From positions 63,904,707 to 63,968,706 of the forward strand of contig NC_059473.1 of the NCBI RefSeq assembly GCF_018139145.2: a stretch of 64,000 nucleotides of DNA, written 5' to 3'. The first letter of the stretch is position 1, and every line of letters begins with the position of its first letter. This document shows positions 15,501 through 27,470 of this stretch, in pieces. The notes under the pieces are model-generated. The model had not been told where the DNA came from. It saw nothing but the letters and a program-made list of their open reading frames with translations, and made no database searches. Made by a program: the position numbers and the translations under genes. Source of the stretch: Gymnogyps californianus (taxonomy: Eukaryota > Chordata > Aves > Accipitriformes > Cathartidae).

Positions 15501-18500
15501 CAACAGTTAATAAAAGTTTTTTTTTTTATTAGTTGTTGGTTTATGTTCTCTTACAGGAACAGAGCAGGATATTTGTGGCAGTTGAGCAATTTGGTTTCCT
15601 TCAGTCCTTCCTTAAAATCCAGTTCTACAACTACTTACTGCTGAGCAAAGTGGTTAGTCTTACAAATCATAGTCGTTATTTGAGAACAATTCCAAACACA
15701 TCCATTGATTACATTTGTTTATTTAGATTTTCTTTTCAGTTTTCTGGAATCTAATAACTGTGGGGTTTTTTTTTCACCTGTACAGTGCCTAGCATAATAA
15801 GGCACGGGTATCTAGGCTGCACAACTGGGCAACTTCCAAGATCAGGTTTTACAACAGTATGAACAGTAAAGGATGGGGAGCACTGTTTATTTTGGGAGTT
15901 ACCCTGAGCTATCAAGACTATCACTGAGCAGAACGCTCTGCCTGACAGAGCTTACCCACACTTCAGAAACAAGACCCCGCAGATTTAAAATACCCAAAGC
16001 AGCACTGACATACACAAGTGGCAGTGAAGTTACTGCTCGTTTACAGTGCTGAGGTTTTATTCCTCCCTTCCTCACCAGAACTGCGGAAATGTTTTATGAA
16101 CGCAGAAGTCAGAAGGAAGCTAAAGGACATTATACATATGTGCATTTCAAATGCTCGTGACTATATTGTGCCGTGTATTTTATATTCCTTAATTTCTCTT
16201 CCCTGCAGAGGAAAAAAACCCTCATCCTGTTGTTAGTAATCCTTTACACATGATCACACCCTAGCCAACTCCAATAAGCACGTTTTATTGCTCAATTAGT
16301 TCTTTATTTCTATCATGCCTAGGAACAGAAGCTAGATCTTCAAAAGTTTAAACCCTTTTTTTTTCATGCACGTTCTACACACACTGTTTCTAAAACTTCC
16401 ATCCTTTCTTACTGACACATAAAAGTTCCTGGTCTCCTTTTTCCAGTTTCTAATCATGCCTCAGCTCCTCATGAAACTCCAAGAGGACCTGGCAGGCTCA
16501 GCTCCTCTCTCCCATTCATTTGCTCGCACGAAGTGGGGCAGAGTGGGCCTTACTGGACAGAGGGATGGAAAGGAGAAAGCTTTATTAAAGTCACACTTGA
16601 AAAATTTTAATTATCATCAGGATAAACACAAAGGGAACAAGTATCTTAAACTTTGATCATTTTTTCTGAACGCATTGAATAAGGTGCATCTCTAGAAACA
16701 TCATAAATTACAGATCGGTAGTCTAGACATAGTGTAAATAAATATTTACTGGTTGAATTAGACATACTTATGAACTTGTGGAGATGAGTACCATTTAATT
16801 CCTTCAACAGCACGTCAAAACTGATTTTTGTGTTGGTTTACCTGAGCAGTCAGCTTTGCTGGCCAACTACCATTTTACTCTTCCTTGTTTTAAAATTTGC
16901 AAAAGGAAAATATATATTTTAAAAAACGAAAGCTATAATCAGTAAATCAAATGTTTCTGAGGAAGGATCAGAGCTTCAGCTGAGTGATTCTTACAACGTT
17001 GGCTTTACTTTATGATTTACTGGGCCTCAAGCAGCCAAAATGGTGTCAGACAGTGAACAACTTTCCCTTCTAGTTCACTCTGGTTCAGTCTGGTAAATTG
17101 GGAAGGGTTGAGTCAGTTACAAAACATGGGGCCCAATCTGTTCTGTTACAACCACCATACTGGTAGCTGGTCTTGCTAACAGGCCACTGCTTTCAACAAC
17201 GCAAAGTCTTCCAGGCAGTCACCAACCTTCAAGTATAAAGAAGATTAAGTGATGGTACTCGAAGTGTATATTGGTTTATGAAGTAACTGCCATGCTGCTG
17301 AAGGTACCATCCCTCTAGCTCTGTTACATTAGAGGAGCATGCAAATACCCCTAGCCTCCCTCAATGCAAAATAAGCTATTTAACCTGACTACTGAACTTG
17401 TGGGGCAGTAACTTGAACCTACAGCCGTGGTTTCCAAAGTTATCATCCATCTGTACCCACATGCTGCGGGCTGGTTTTAGAGGTGAACTGTATAGGACAC
17501 TATGAGACAAACTCTGTTTTCACCTCACTAGTAGGCATAATAATCTCTGTACCGGAGATCAGCACTGATGACAAAGTAAATCCAGAATGAGAAGAGGGTT
17601 GGCCTTCATCTTACCTGTTAACTAACACGAAGGCTAAGTCCATCCAGTTTCAAAGCTAGAAACTCAAAGACAAGATTATAAACTCTTTCTTGTTGAATTA
17701 CAGCAGTAAGAAAAGCTGCCACTCTGAGCCTAAATAAAGTGCATTTAGGGCTTGGGCTCTATTTCAAGTTCTTATTAGCTCCTGGAAAGGTGCCACAGCA
17801 GCTCAAAATCTCTCCTGGCTGAAGTTGCTTAACTCTGCTGTACAAAGAGGTCTGCATCTGCATGGAAAGAAGACCGTTCCTTTTCATTCCTCATTTGTGG
17901 CCCTGCTTAGCTCTGTACAACTATATTCTCGATGTGCTGAGCAGCCCAAGCCAGAGACGCCGGTCTGCTTTCAAGCTCCACATCCTCCTGCTGCCCAGGA
18001 AACACAACCCCGTGCCACACAGCAAGAAGGCACCACCAGACCACCGCTGATCCGATGCACAGATCACCTGTGACATGTCAACACCGTTAGCCCTGAGCAA
18101 CTTCTGAGTGCCTCATGCATCATTCATGCTTCCTTAAAGTGGTTTCTGTGTGCATTTTGACGGCTGACACTCCAAGCTCATTTCTGATCTGTTGCACACT
18201 GGAATCTCAGAGCTCTAAATGCTAGCTGCCTTTCCCCAAAAGGCATTAAGTAACACACAGAGTCTTTGTTCTCCACCCCCAAAAAAAAAAACCCTAGCAC
18301 CTTTCCTGTAAACCAGTTCATGCCTTCAGTAGCTAAAAAGGAAATAGAAGAAAGTCAGTTCCCTCCTCCACCCTGCATCTTATAACAGACTCATACAGAA
18401 AACCCATCGCAGCGGCCACCCATCCTCCTCCCGCCTCGCCTAGGTATCTTTTCAAGCAGTGGAGACCGCTCTTCGAACGCCATCTCTTGTGGTAACAGTT

Positions 18501-21500
18501 TGCAGGTTGCATTTTCAGAGCCTGTCACTGGTGATTTAGGATAAGCACAACCTGCGGCTCCACCAGCTTGACTTCTTGCCTCTCTCAGCTGGTCATGCTT
18601 TCAGGTGTGGCTTTCCACTCAAAGCAAGCAGGAAGATACACCACTCAAGGCGTGAGAACAGGAGCTGGCAGGCAGCTCCTTTTTTTTCATAATTTCCCTT
18701 ATGCTTCTTAATTTGTGGAAACATCCTGTAAACAGAGACAGCAAAATTAAATATTTGCCCAGCTCTTCCCTGGTTCCACTGTAACTTCTGTGTTTGCAGA
18801 TTTTACATTTTATAACAGAGGGAGAGAAGTAACAGAGAAAACAGTTTTAATTCTTCCACCTCTCCCTCCCCTCCAAAGAACAAGTACTCCCATCCCCAAA
18901 GGGGACAGAATGCCACCTCTTTTGTGCATTGCTGCCTCCTGTTCACTGGCCACCTTCCACCAGCCCCTGTTTCTGTAAGAAGTTTGTCCACAGACATCTA
19001 TTCATGCATATCAAGCCTTAAAGAAAGCATTTTCTTATTTCATCCTCAAGGATGACAGCCTGCAGTGGAGGTGATATACACCCTTGCTTTCAAAGAAGTT
19101 TTTGATTTATACAGCATTCAAGTAAGATGGGCTACTTAGATTTGTGATGTTCTATAGCACTACATAAGTAATGCCTAAGAAGCCATTCTTCCCTCATTTC
19201 AGTGCAGCTTATTTTTGCGCTCTCCTTATCCAGTCCGATTAAATTGCTGTTTTCTCCCTTCAAAAGATTTTAAAACAGTCATCCAACTGTTCTGATTTCC
19301 CATGGATTAGTTGCACTCCCCCCAAGCCATCTGTCTGGCATTCATATTTTTACATGCTTTTCTTTTTACTATCATGCTGCTTCGTATTATTTGATCTCTG
19401 CTCCTTCCACTTCTGCCTCTGTGTGTGGCTCAGACGGTCCTGTGTTATTTTATCAGCCTCCAACTGTAAGAGCAACGTGGGACAGATACGAAGTTTTGCT
19501 GTTGTATTTCCTACTTGTGCTTGCTCACAAAAGGCTGAGGCCCTTCTCTTGATAAAAAGATGTTTCTGGGAACAGGAACAGAACTTTTGAGCAACAGTAT
19601 TAAAGCCAAACAAGCTTCTACTGGCAGCACCTTACGAGTTCACCTGGGAAAGCCGATGACTCCTACAAGCCATATGGTTTTGGTGGTTGCAATGTTCAAG
19701 ATCCAGAATATAATGAGGTTTTCATAGAAAATTAAGTTTCGGTACCTACTCTCTCCTTCTGGACAAAGGTGAAAGAGAAGCTCCCCCAGGGCAAAGAATT
19801 TATACCTCCTGGCTGAGACACAAAATTTAAATAGTTGCTGGTTGGTAGCATGCGTGCCTTTGCATGGTCACAGTCATCCCAGCAGCTTCATCTACCCCAA
19901 CTAAAAGAAGGTGTGGGGTGATTATCTGGGGAAAAATAAGAGTTCTATTGACTTGAGCTAGGGGCTAGATATTTGTGAGGCATTTCACAAGCCATTCATA
20001 CAGTGACAGTGAAAGCTGTATTTGTAGGGGAGATTAACTGTCTGCAGACTCCAATAGGACACAGTCTTCTCTACCATGTGCTGTCCTTTGGTAAAGGAAA
20101 GGAGCAGTAAATAAAATTCTGCCTGAAACAGGGAGAAAGGGGAGGGGGTTAGGGGATGTCAATCTTCTGTTAAAAGAAGCATCGGTGAAAATCTGCTGTG
20201 CAGAGAGGTGGAGGCTGCAGGAGGGGAAGATGTAAAAGGCTATCTAAAATAGAGAAGAGGCAAATAAGACTGCAGTTGTGGGAGTCAGTTGAGTTGAAGA
20301 CATAGGTGTGCATTACGACAGAAGAGAATTAATTTGTAGTGAGGTAGTCAGCCTGGTCATAGTAATTTGGAAAGAGGCTCAAAGGCATGGCGGCTGAGGA
20401 GTCTGCCACGACACACTTTGCAGTAGGAAAGGAGAACAAACGACTAAGAGAAAAGGAGGACTTGACAGTGATGGTGACAAATAAATCCTGTATCAAACTG
20501 GTGTTCTGCATTTCTAACGTGGAGGAGAACCGGACCAGGAGACTGGATCTTCTAGCTGTCTTTCTTACATTTTCTCACCCTCATCTCTCCATCTGATCTA
20601 GAGTCAGCATGAAAATTGAAGTCACTAAGTCTAAATGGGAGAACAGGGGGGGGAAAAAAAGTTAAGCAGATGACCAGAAAAACACAGATTCTCGATTATG
20701 ATCTAAGCTTCAGTAGCTCTGCCTCTACTTTGTAGTGTTGCTCTTAACTCATGCTGTTAACAAGGTCACATGCAAAACATTTGTCTGTCTGTATGACAAG
20801 ACAGCTAAGTATAGAGTGCTTTCCCCTTCTAGTCATTTGATCCTATTCAAAACATATAATCTCCCAGGTCTCCAGTCTGTGCAAAGCCAGACATCAGCAC
20901 ATTTTTGGCTACAGGGCACCTACAAAAAGATTAGTGACAGTCTTGTGAGGCTTGTGTTGCAGATTCTGTCAAGGGGCCAACATTTAAATAAGGTACCTTG
21001 CATTTTCATTATGAGAATTCCAGCCCATTATTAGCGAAGTTAGTTTAACTTTTAGTCTGTTTTGCCAGCTACTAAGTACATATTTAATGATGTGCAGTGC
21101 TGGCAATGGGGGAAGGGAAGATCTATTCTATTGCTATTCCACTGGGAAATTAAATGAGCTTGCAGAGTCTGCCTAGTTAGAGGTTATAACTTTATTCTGA
21201 ATTCCATCTCTTTAATGTAATAATGATTTAATAGCCACACACCTTCAGTAGATGATCACATTTTACAGATCCCATCTTACAACTCAGAAAACCAGAACAC
21301 TGGATTCTATAGGTAGCTTAAGCATTTATTTGACATTAATCAGGTAGCTTCTTAGACACTTGAAGTCAGACTTGTATCTTAATTAACCAGAACTTCAGAC
21401 CTAATTATTAGTGAAGATCTGAGCTTCCAGGTTCTACCAAGGATCTGCGAAATCTTGTCAAAGATCATACATTTCTCCTGAGTACACCAAGTGGGTAAGC

Positions 21501-24161
21501 AAGCCATGCAGACCACCCAGTGAACACACCCCATTCTAGTTAAGACAGGAAAATCCCTTCCTCCCGATGCTCTTATCTTCTCCCCAGGCAAAATAGGGTC
21601 TTTAAGCACACTTCTGTCTTAAGCTACTTAATGTTATTTGCTGCACTTCAGCTTGCATGCAGTATATTATCTGCACTAGCCAGTTAAGTCCTACTATCCC
21701 TTTCACTTCTACCGTAAGTTAACTAGCATTGAGGAAGAAACAGAAGGTATCATACCGAAATCTTCTGATTACTCATGAAGTTGAGCTAGCGTAGTCCTGT
21801 AACAGCTCCTCTATCCTAATGCCTGCAGCATGTCTTCAACATGAGCCCCCATGCTGCCATAACTTGAGTTGCTATCCTTGCTATTTTCTGTCACTTTGGC
21901 TGAGACGCATGAAGCTAGAAAAGCTCATAATTCACAACTCACGAGATGCTCCTTAAAAAAAAAAAGTCTCCGAGAGTCAATGCACAACTGCATCAAGCCC
22001 AGCTTATCTGTGTCACCATGCCCTTGATCCACAGCTGCAACTATGGTTTCCAATAAGAGGGCAGGACTGCTTGACAGAAAGAAGGTGGGGAAAAAACTGT
22101 GCCAGCACTGGTATATAGCAGTGATCGTTGCCTTATTCATGACTGACAACGAGGGAGCTCAGGATTAAACTTAAAAGTGAGACGTGCTAGTGCATTGAAC
22201 AGCACTAAAGAAATTCCTCTTCTCTCCTTCCAACTCCTACCCTTTGCTAGTCTAATGTAAGTGCTTGCTGTTCCTTGCTGCTCTGCTTTCTTCAGAGCTT
22301 TCAGCTTGCTGACTCTAAGCAGGATGTTCAAACTGACCTCGCTTGGAAGCGTGTGCTGACACTGTCTCACCTAAAAGCCTCGCTCCTCTGCCATTTTAGG
22401 GCTGTAGTTCTTAGCTGTGAAGTAAATTCTTCTCTGCTTAGTCTCTTTTCCAGTGGTCACGGAAAGCAACACACCTCTTTTACACACACTGAACTGGAGT
22501 TCAAGAAAGGGCCTGAGCTACTGCCAGTACTAATTTATTCAGTTAGCTTTAGTTCCCAAATGAGAGCATGAAATGTATGCTCAGTAGAGCTTCCAAGAAG
22601 AAGAGAAAGCAAGTGTAATAGCTGTGCAGCATGGATAAAGTTCAGAATCTCTCACAGGTGGTTTTCTGTTTCTCACTGTTAGTGTGCCTGAATATCATCT
22701 GAATCATTAAAGTAATCTGCAAGCGGGGCATACTGACTTCTTTCCCCCCTGCCCCTTCTTTTAATGAGACAAACCTGCATGCAAAACCCAAGCTGGATCA
22801 AATCACTCCTTTCGGTGTTTCACAGGAGCCCAGTCTCTCTCACCCCTTTATTCTCTCAGTTCCATTTGGAATTAGAAATGCAACTGCCGAATTACTGTGA
22901 AGGCAGCTGTTCCTGCAGTATATCCACTCAGGCTGGAAGCAGGAAATAAGAAATCTTCCATGAAAGCCTATAATTACGAGATTTCCAGCTTAAGTTTTGC
23001 ACACATGAACTGTTTGGAAGATGTTTGGATAAGCAGAGTTCGGAACGCACAGCTATTTGGATAAGCACCTGGGTGCTTCACTGAACCAGGTCTCCTGATA
23101 ATCAAGATACATGCACAGATAACCCCCCAAGGACTAACTGCTGCTAAGCTTAACTAACGGAAAGCTTGTTCAGAGAAGCACTTCTTATTAGTCAAGGAAG
23201 AACTTAGCCAACAGCTATTAAAAACAGGCTAGTGGACTGTGTACTTAAGGTGTTTTCTGCACCTGTCAAAATTTTGATGTCTTAAGAAATGTTTTGTGCC
23301 TGCATTTTCCAATTATTCTGTATGATTTTTAATCAAATATTCACCTGGCACATCTGTGCAACACACTAGTTTTTGACTATTTTGGAACATAGCTCCACCA
23401 AGTTTAAAACTAATTCCTTCTACTTAGATGAACCTACTTTACAATTTAACTTTCAAGAGCAATGTTCAAACACTACTGTGTAGTACCTAGTTTAGACTTA
23501 TTCTGGCTGATCTGTAATTCCAGCAGCTGAAAACAAAACATTCAATCTCAAGGCAATGCTTAAGCAACAGGGAATGAAGCAATGCCTGCCACAGCACAGT
23601 GCATTCTGAAAACCCTCCAGGATACTGCTTCATTTCTAACTGCAGCTGCACAGAGCATCTTTTAAGTAGGCCTTAGAGTTAATACTTTGCCCTTATCTCA
23701 GGTCAGGGATAGTAGGACAACACTGAGATAGATAACAATATCTGAAGGGCATTACCTCCATGCAAGCCAGAGCTGGCTACAGAGGAAAGGATTTCATACT
23801 CTCCCAAGGGAAGCAGAGCTTTACACGCTTCTCTTCAGAAGGGATCAGAGCTGGGGAAGTTTACAGCAATTTCTCCAAATGGTCTCCTGTCTATAAAGAG
23901 ACACTTGAGAGTACACCTTCCACAGGATTTCACCTAGAAGTACCAGTGAACATCCTGGTTTAGAACAAAGCCCATCCATGTCCATGGAAAGACTCTCCCT
24001 GGCTTCAGTGCAATTTGAACCATATCCTCAGCTCCCTGGGCTGGGGAGCGCTCCCACAGAGCAGCACTCACAAGGATTGCCAGCAACCTCTGCTAACTGA
24101 TTTAAAAAATTTCTTTTTCTGAGAGAACTTTGGAGGATACCTGAATTTCAGGACATTCTGT
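3521..24161. other. Intron 1 interior (probable), no gene seen
   Basis: About 20 kb of unique-looking AT-rich DNA. It holds the T28 run, minor duplications (near 5.8 kb and 9.5 kb) and several chance frames, including one of 182 codons (6599-7147, minus) and one of 143 codons (6033-6464, minus). Neither has ordered domains or a codon pattern that stands out. I found neither PDE7 catalytic motifs nor a second first exon here, but an exon under about 60 codons could be missed by eye. Confidence 0.55.
5613..5640. repeat. 28-T homopolymer
   Basis: Seen: an uninterrupted run of 28 T on the plus strand (A28 on the gene strand). No LINE 3' end sits beside it, so I see no sign that it is a retroposon tail. 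Likely length-variable. Confidence 0.95.
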
Positions 24162-24435
24162 TCAAAGAGCAATGGAAGGGTTTTGCTGCTTTATTGCTGC
24201 TGTAATAACGGGTAGATCTGACAGCAATACTCTCGATGATGAGCCTGCTAAACCCTTGTTGTGTTTGACCTTCCTCTTTGTACGCACCTTAGACCGCACT
24301 ATGTTCAGCTTTGCAGCATTAGAAACTTTCATGGGACGATGCCTCTTCCTAGCAGGTGACAGGTTAAGACAAGGAACTCTTACGATCTTACAGTGATTTG
24401 AGGAGGGGAGAGGGAAAACCATAGTTGGCTGTCCA
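24162..24435 (-). other. Unassigned basic ORF with a plausible 3' splice site
   Basis: Seen: a minus-strand frame open to a TGA at 24162, with an internal ATG at 24422. Its middle is strongly basic (PARKRHRP, then VRSKVRTKRKVKHNKG) and its end is LLSDLPVITAAIKQQN. Upstream on the same strand are TATTAAC (24468-24474), a pyrimidine stretch CTCTTTCGGCTCTTCAG and an AG at 24437-24436, so an exon could begin at 24435. The phase there needs two bases from the previous exon; the exon at 32025 supplies one, and that join hits a stop after 18 codons. Not recognised. It could be an exon of an unknown nested gene, a retrocopy remnant, or chance. Confidence 0.25.
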
Positions 24436-26095
24436 CTGAAGAGCCGAAAGAGTGCTTTATCCAGGAGGTTAATACGAAGGATTTATTCCTTCTCTTATAC
24501 AGAGTTAGTTAGTTTGTTTGTAGCCATAACAGTGACAGAAGAAATTTTATGTCACAAGCTGAGGAAAAAATGAAGAGCTGAGACATTTTTGTCTTGTGTT
24601 TGCAAGTTTACACCAAGAACCAGCCAAGTACTTAAAAGTTACTGTAATTTATCCCATAATTAAGCAGGCCAAATGCTCTTTTTGAACAAGGTTAGGATGA
24701 CTTACAAGAAGTTTTTAACAAATGTCAAAGCATGTTTCAAGCTGGGAGTCTCAAGAGGGTTTCTTTTAAGTATTTGCACTTTTTACTCCAGACCAAGGGA
24801 AGACAGGAGGACTAGCATGTTTTACAGCATCATGGCCAGAACCAGGTGCATATTTGCTGTGAAGAAACAGCCTGAGGTCAATCTAGTTTTTTCAGTCAAC
24901 CTAAAGAAGCTGACACTGGGGAGTTCCTGCAGCACAACTCCAATTCAGACAAGTTTGCCCATTTGTAAAGATGCCCCTTGGAAATGTGACAGCAGTTAAG
25001 CAGCATGTGAGCAATCATAAGTAACATGGTTTAGCACATTCTGAATGCAGAGCTCTGGGGAGGGGGTCAGAATAGATCACAGTGGAGAAAATGGTGTCAT
25101 GGGCACCCTTTTTCTTGTGTTGCCTGGAAAGCCAAACTCACGCTTCATAAAGCAGGACTACAGAAAGCTGTCTGGGGTGCACGTCTCCAAGCAAAGAGTT
25201 TTAAGAAGTATGACAGATCACAAGCTGTAAGTTTGTTACAAAGGAGCACCGACATAGCAAACGCATTGCATACAATGCTCTACTCCTGCTTTAGAAGCAC
25301 TGGAAGTTAGATGCAGTATCAAGCCTCCCACAGTGCATTTCAAACGTTTCTCTCCCAACATTTAAGCCGTACAGAAAATTATCACCACTAGGCAGGCATG
25401 GCTAATATCACTACTGCTTTCCATTGGTAGCCGTTTATCAGTTTAATTCTTCACAGAGTACAAAGCACTTAAGAGTCAATTTACCAAAGATAAAAGAAAA
25501 CTATCAGCTTTAACCCTAATGAAGCAAACAAGCATACAAAATAAAACCCCGTCAAAAAGCCTGTTTGTATTACAGTGCAGTAGCTTTTCCTTTAGAAACA
25601 CTATTTTTATCTATAAAGGTACATCTTTGGCTCCTGATATTTAGAAGAGAGCAGAGAAAGCAGCAGATCTCGCCACCATTTTACAGCTCACCAGAATCTG
25701 CTCTATTTGTGCTTATAGTTTTTAGCAGACTGCTGATCTGTCCCTGAGCTGACATATCAATAAAACCTCTGTCACTTTTCTAGCACACCAGCAGCACTAC
25801 CTTTTGCATGCTGGCCAACACCCAACCTGGACAACTGCGTCTTATCTGCTAACTTTATCCTGAAGTCTTAACTCTATATTGTAATCTTTTTCTTTCTGTT
25901 GTGGCTGTACATAGTTGAACAGCTGCTCGAGGAGCTTCTCCAAGTATTTCTGCAAACAAATTTGGTTTTCCAACATTCACAATAACGCAAACAAAAAATG
26001 AGCCAGCAAGGCTGAACTGAAAGACCATTCAGAAGTTGTTGAGATTTTCAGATCATTTCTTCTTTACTGTTTACCCGTGGTCTAGCTCTTATTTT
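24436..26095. other. Intron 1 interior (probable), nothing recognised
   Basis: AT-rich sequence between the basic ORF and the first well-preserved CR1 copy. Frames of up to 108 codons are present but show no domain, signal or membrane pattern. Confidence 0.55.
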
Positions 26096-26183
26096 GGTGG
26101 ACATGGCAGTGCTAGGTTAACGGTTGGACTTGGTGATCTTAAAGGTCTTTTCCAACCTAAACGATTCTATGATTCTATGATTC
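26096..26183 (+). mobile_element. CR1 LINE 3' end, short
   Basis: Seen: GGTGGACATGGCAGTGCTAG, then GGTTGGACTTGGTGATCTTA, TCCAACCTAAACGATTCTAT and a (GATTCTAT)2 tail. This is a severely 5'-truncated CR1 3' end, of a different subfamily from the copy at 27.3 kb. Confidence 0.93.
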
Positions 26184-27298
26184 CGAAAATCGCAAAACCC
26201 TAACAAATCCACAACAGAAAATTTACATAAGAATGAAGTAGGAGAGAGTGGTTAAGCACTTAAAGGTAGAGTTGAGTGAAAATTTTCACCTCCAAAATAA
26301 ATAGAGTTTGGTTGACAAACACATCAGCTCATTTTGACATGTTCAAAACCAAAGACTTCTAATATCACTTCAACTTCTCATTCTACACTATATATTTAAA
26401 ATACTTCTAAATAAAGAGTTAGGTGCTAAAAAAGGACCAGAATTTGAACAGTGACCATAATCTAATGTCTCTAAATGGTTTTTTGATCTTTGAAGCCAAT
26501 TCTCTAATTAGTAAAGTATTTTGGAAAAAAACAAGTCCAAATCACACGTATTACTAACCTATGTTCAGCCAGTAAATTGAAGAGTTCTGTTTGAACAGCA
26601 CTACCTACAGATGTGGTCTGAATTCTAAGTCTTTTATCGCTTGGTCAATATACACACACTATAGAAGTGGTACTGCATACTGCCTAATTTCACTGTTCTT
26701 AATGAGACCATCACACACACTTCCACTGATTTAACCAGCTCTTCACAAGAATATAGAAGAGCATATTTCCTGTTCTCTGGGGCTGGAGGTTCAACACAAC
26801 AGTCAGAGAGCAATCAAGGTTGCCACAGGTAGCCTTGATTCTATTAAATTCACATTCTTTGTCCCTAGTAAGTGTAATGGATTCAATAAGTCTCAACATA
26901 AGCCTAAAAAAAAAAAAGAAAAGAAAACCTAACCTCAGAAAGATACAGCAAGCTGCCCTTCTGCCTGCTGTGCATCTCTCAGTAGGACACAAACGAAGCT
27001 GTTTTCAATCTAAGGAATAACACAAGAGACTGGTCAGATGCTAAGACAATGCCATTTGATAGCTCCTGTGTTTTATTTATTGCTGGGATCTACATCTGTG
27101 GCACCTACAGGCTCAACATCAACTACACAAAATGATGAACTTTCTAAGCTGTTAGCCAAACTCCCATTTGGTTCTCAGTAATTCACAGATTTGGATTTTA
27201 AGCATTTTATGATTATTAACTATTGCAGTGGGACTACAAAAGCATGCATGAGTTTCAAGACATCGCAACTAAACATGATTCAGCAAGTACACACTGTA

Positions 27299-27470
27299 AC
27301 AGGTTGCCCAGGGAAGTTGTGGATGCCCCATCACTGGAAGTGTTCAAGGTCAGGCTGGATGGAGCTTTAAGCAACCTGACGTAGTGAAAGATATCCCTGC
27401 CTATGGCAGGGGGGTTGGACTAGATGATCTTTAAAGGTCCCTTCCGACTCAAATAATTCTGTGATTCTGT
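27299..27470 (+). mobile_element. CR1 LINE 3' end (5'-truncated)
   Basis: Seen: begins AACAGGTTGCCCAGGGAAG, continues through GGAAGTGTTCAAGGTCAGGC and GGTTGGACTAGATGATCT, and ends with AATTCTGTGATTCTGT. This order is the classic avian CR1 3' terminus with its 8-bp tail repeat. It is fairly well preserved compared with the other copies here. Only the 3' UTR part remains, as is usual for CR1. Confidence 0.95.
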
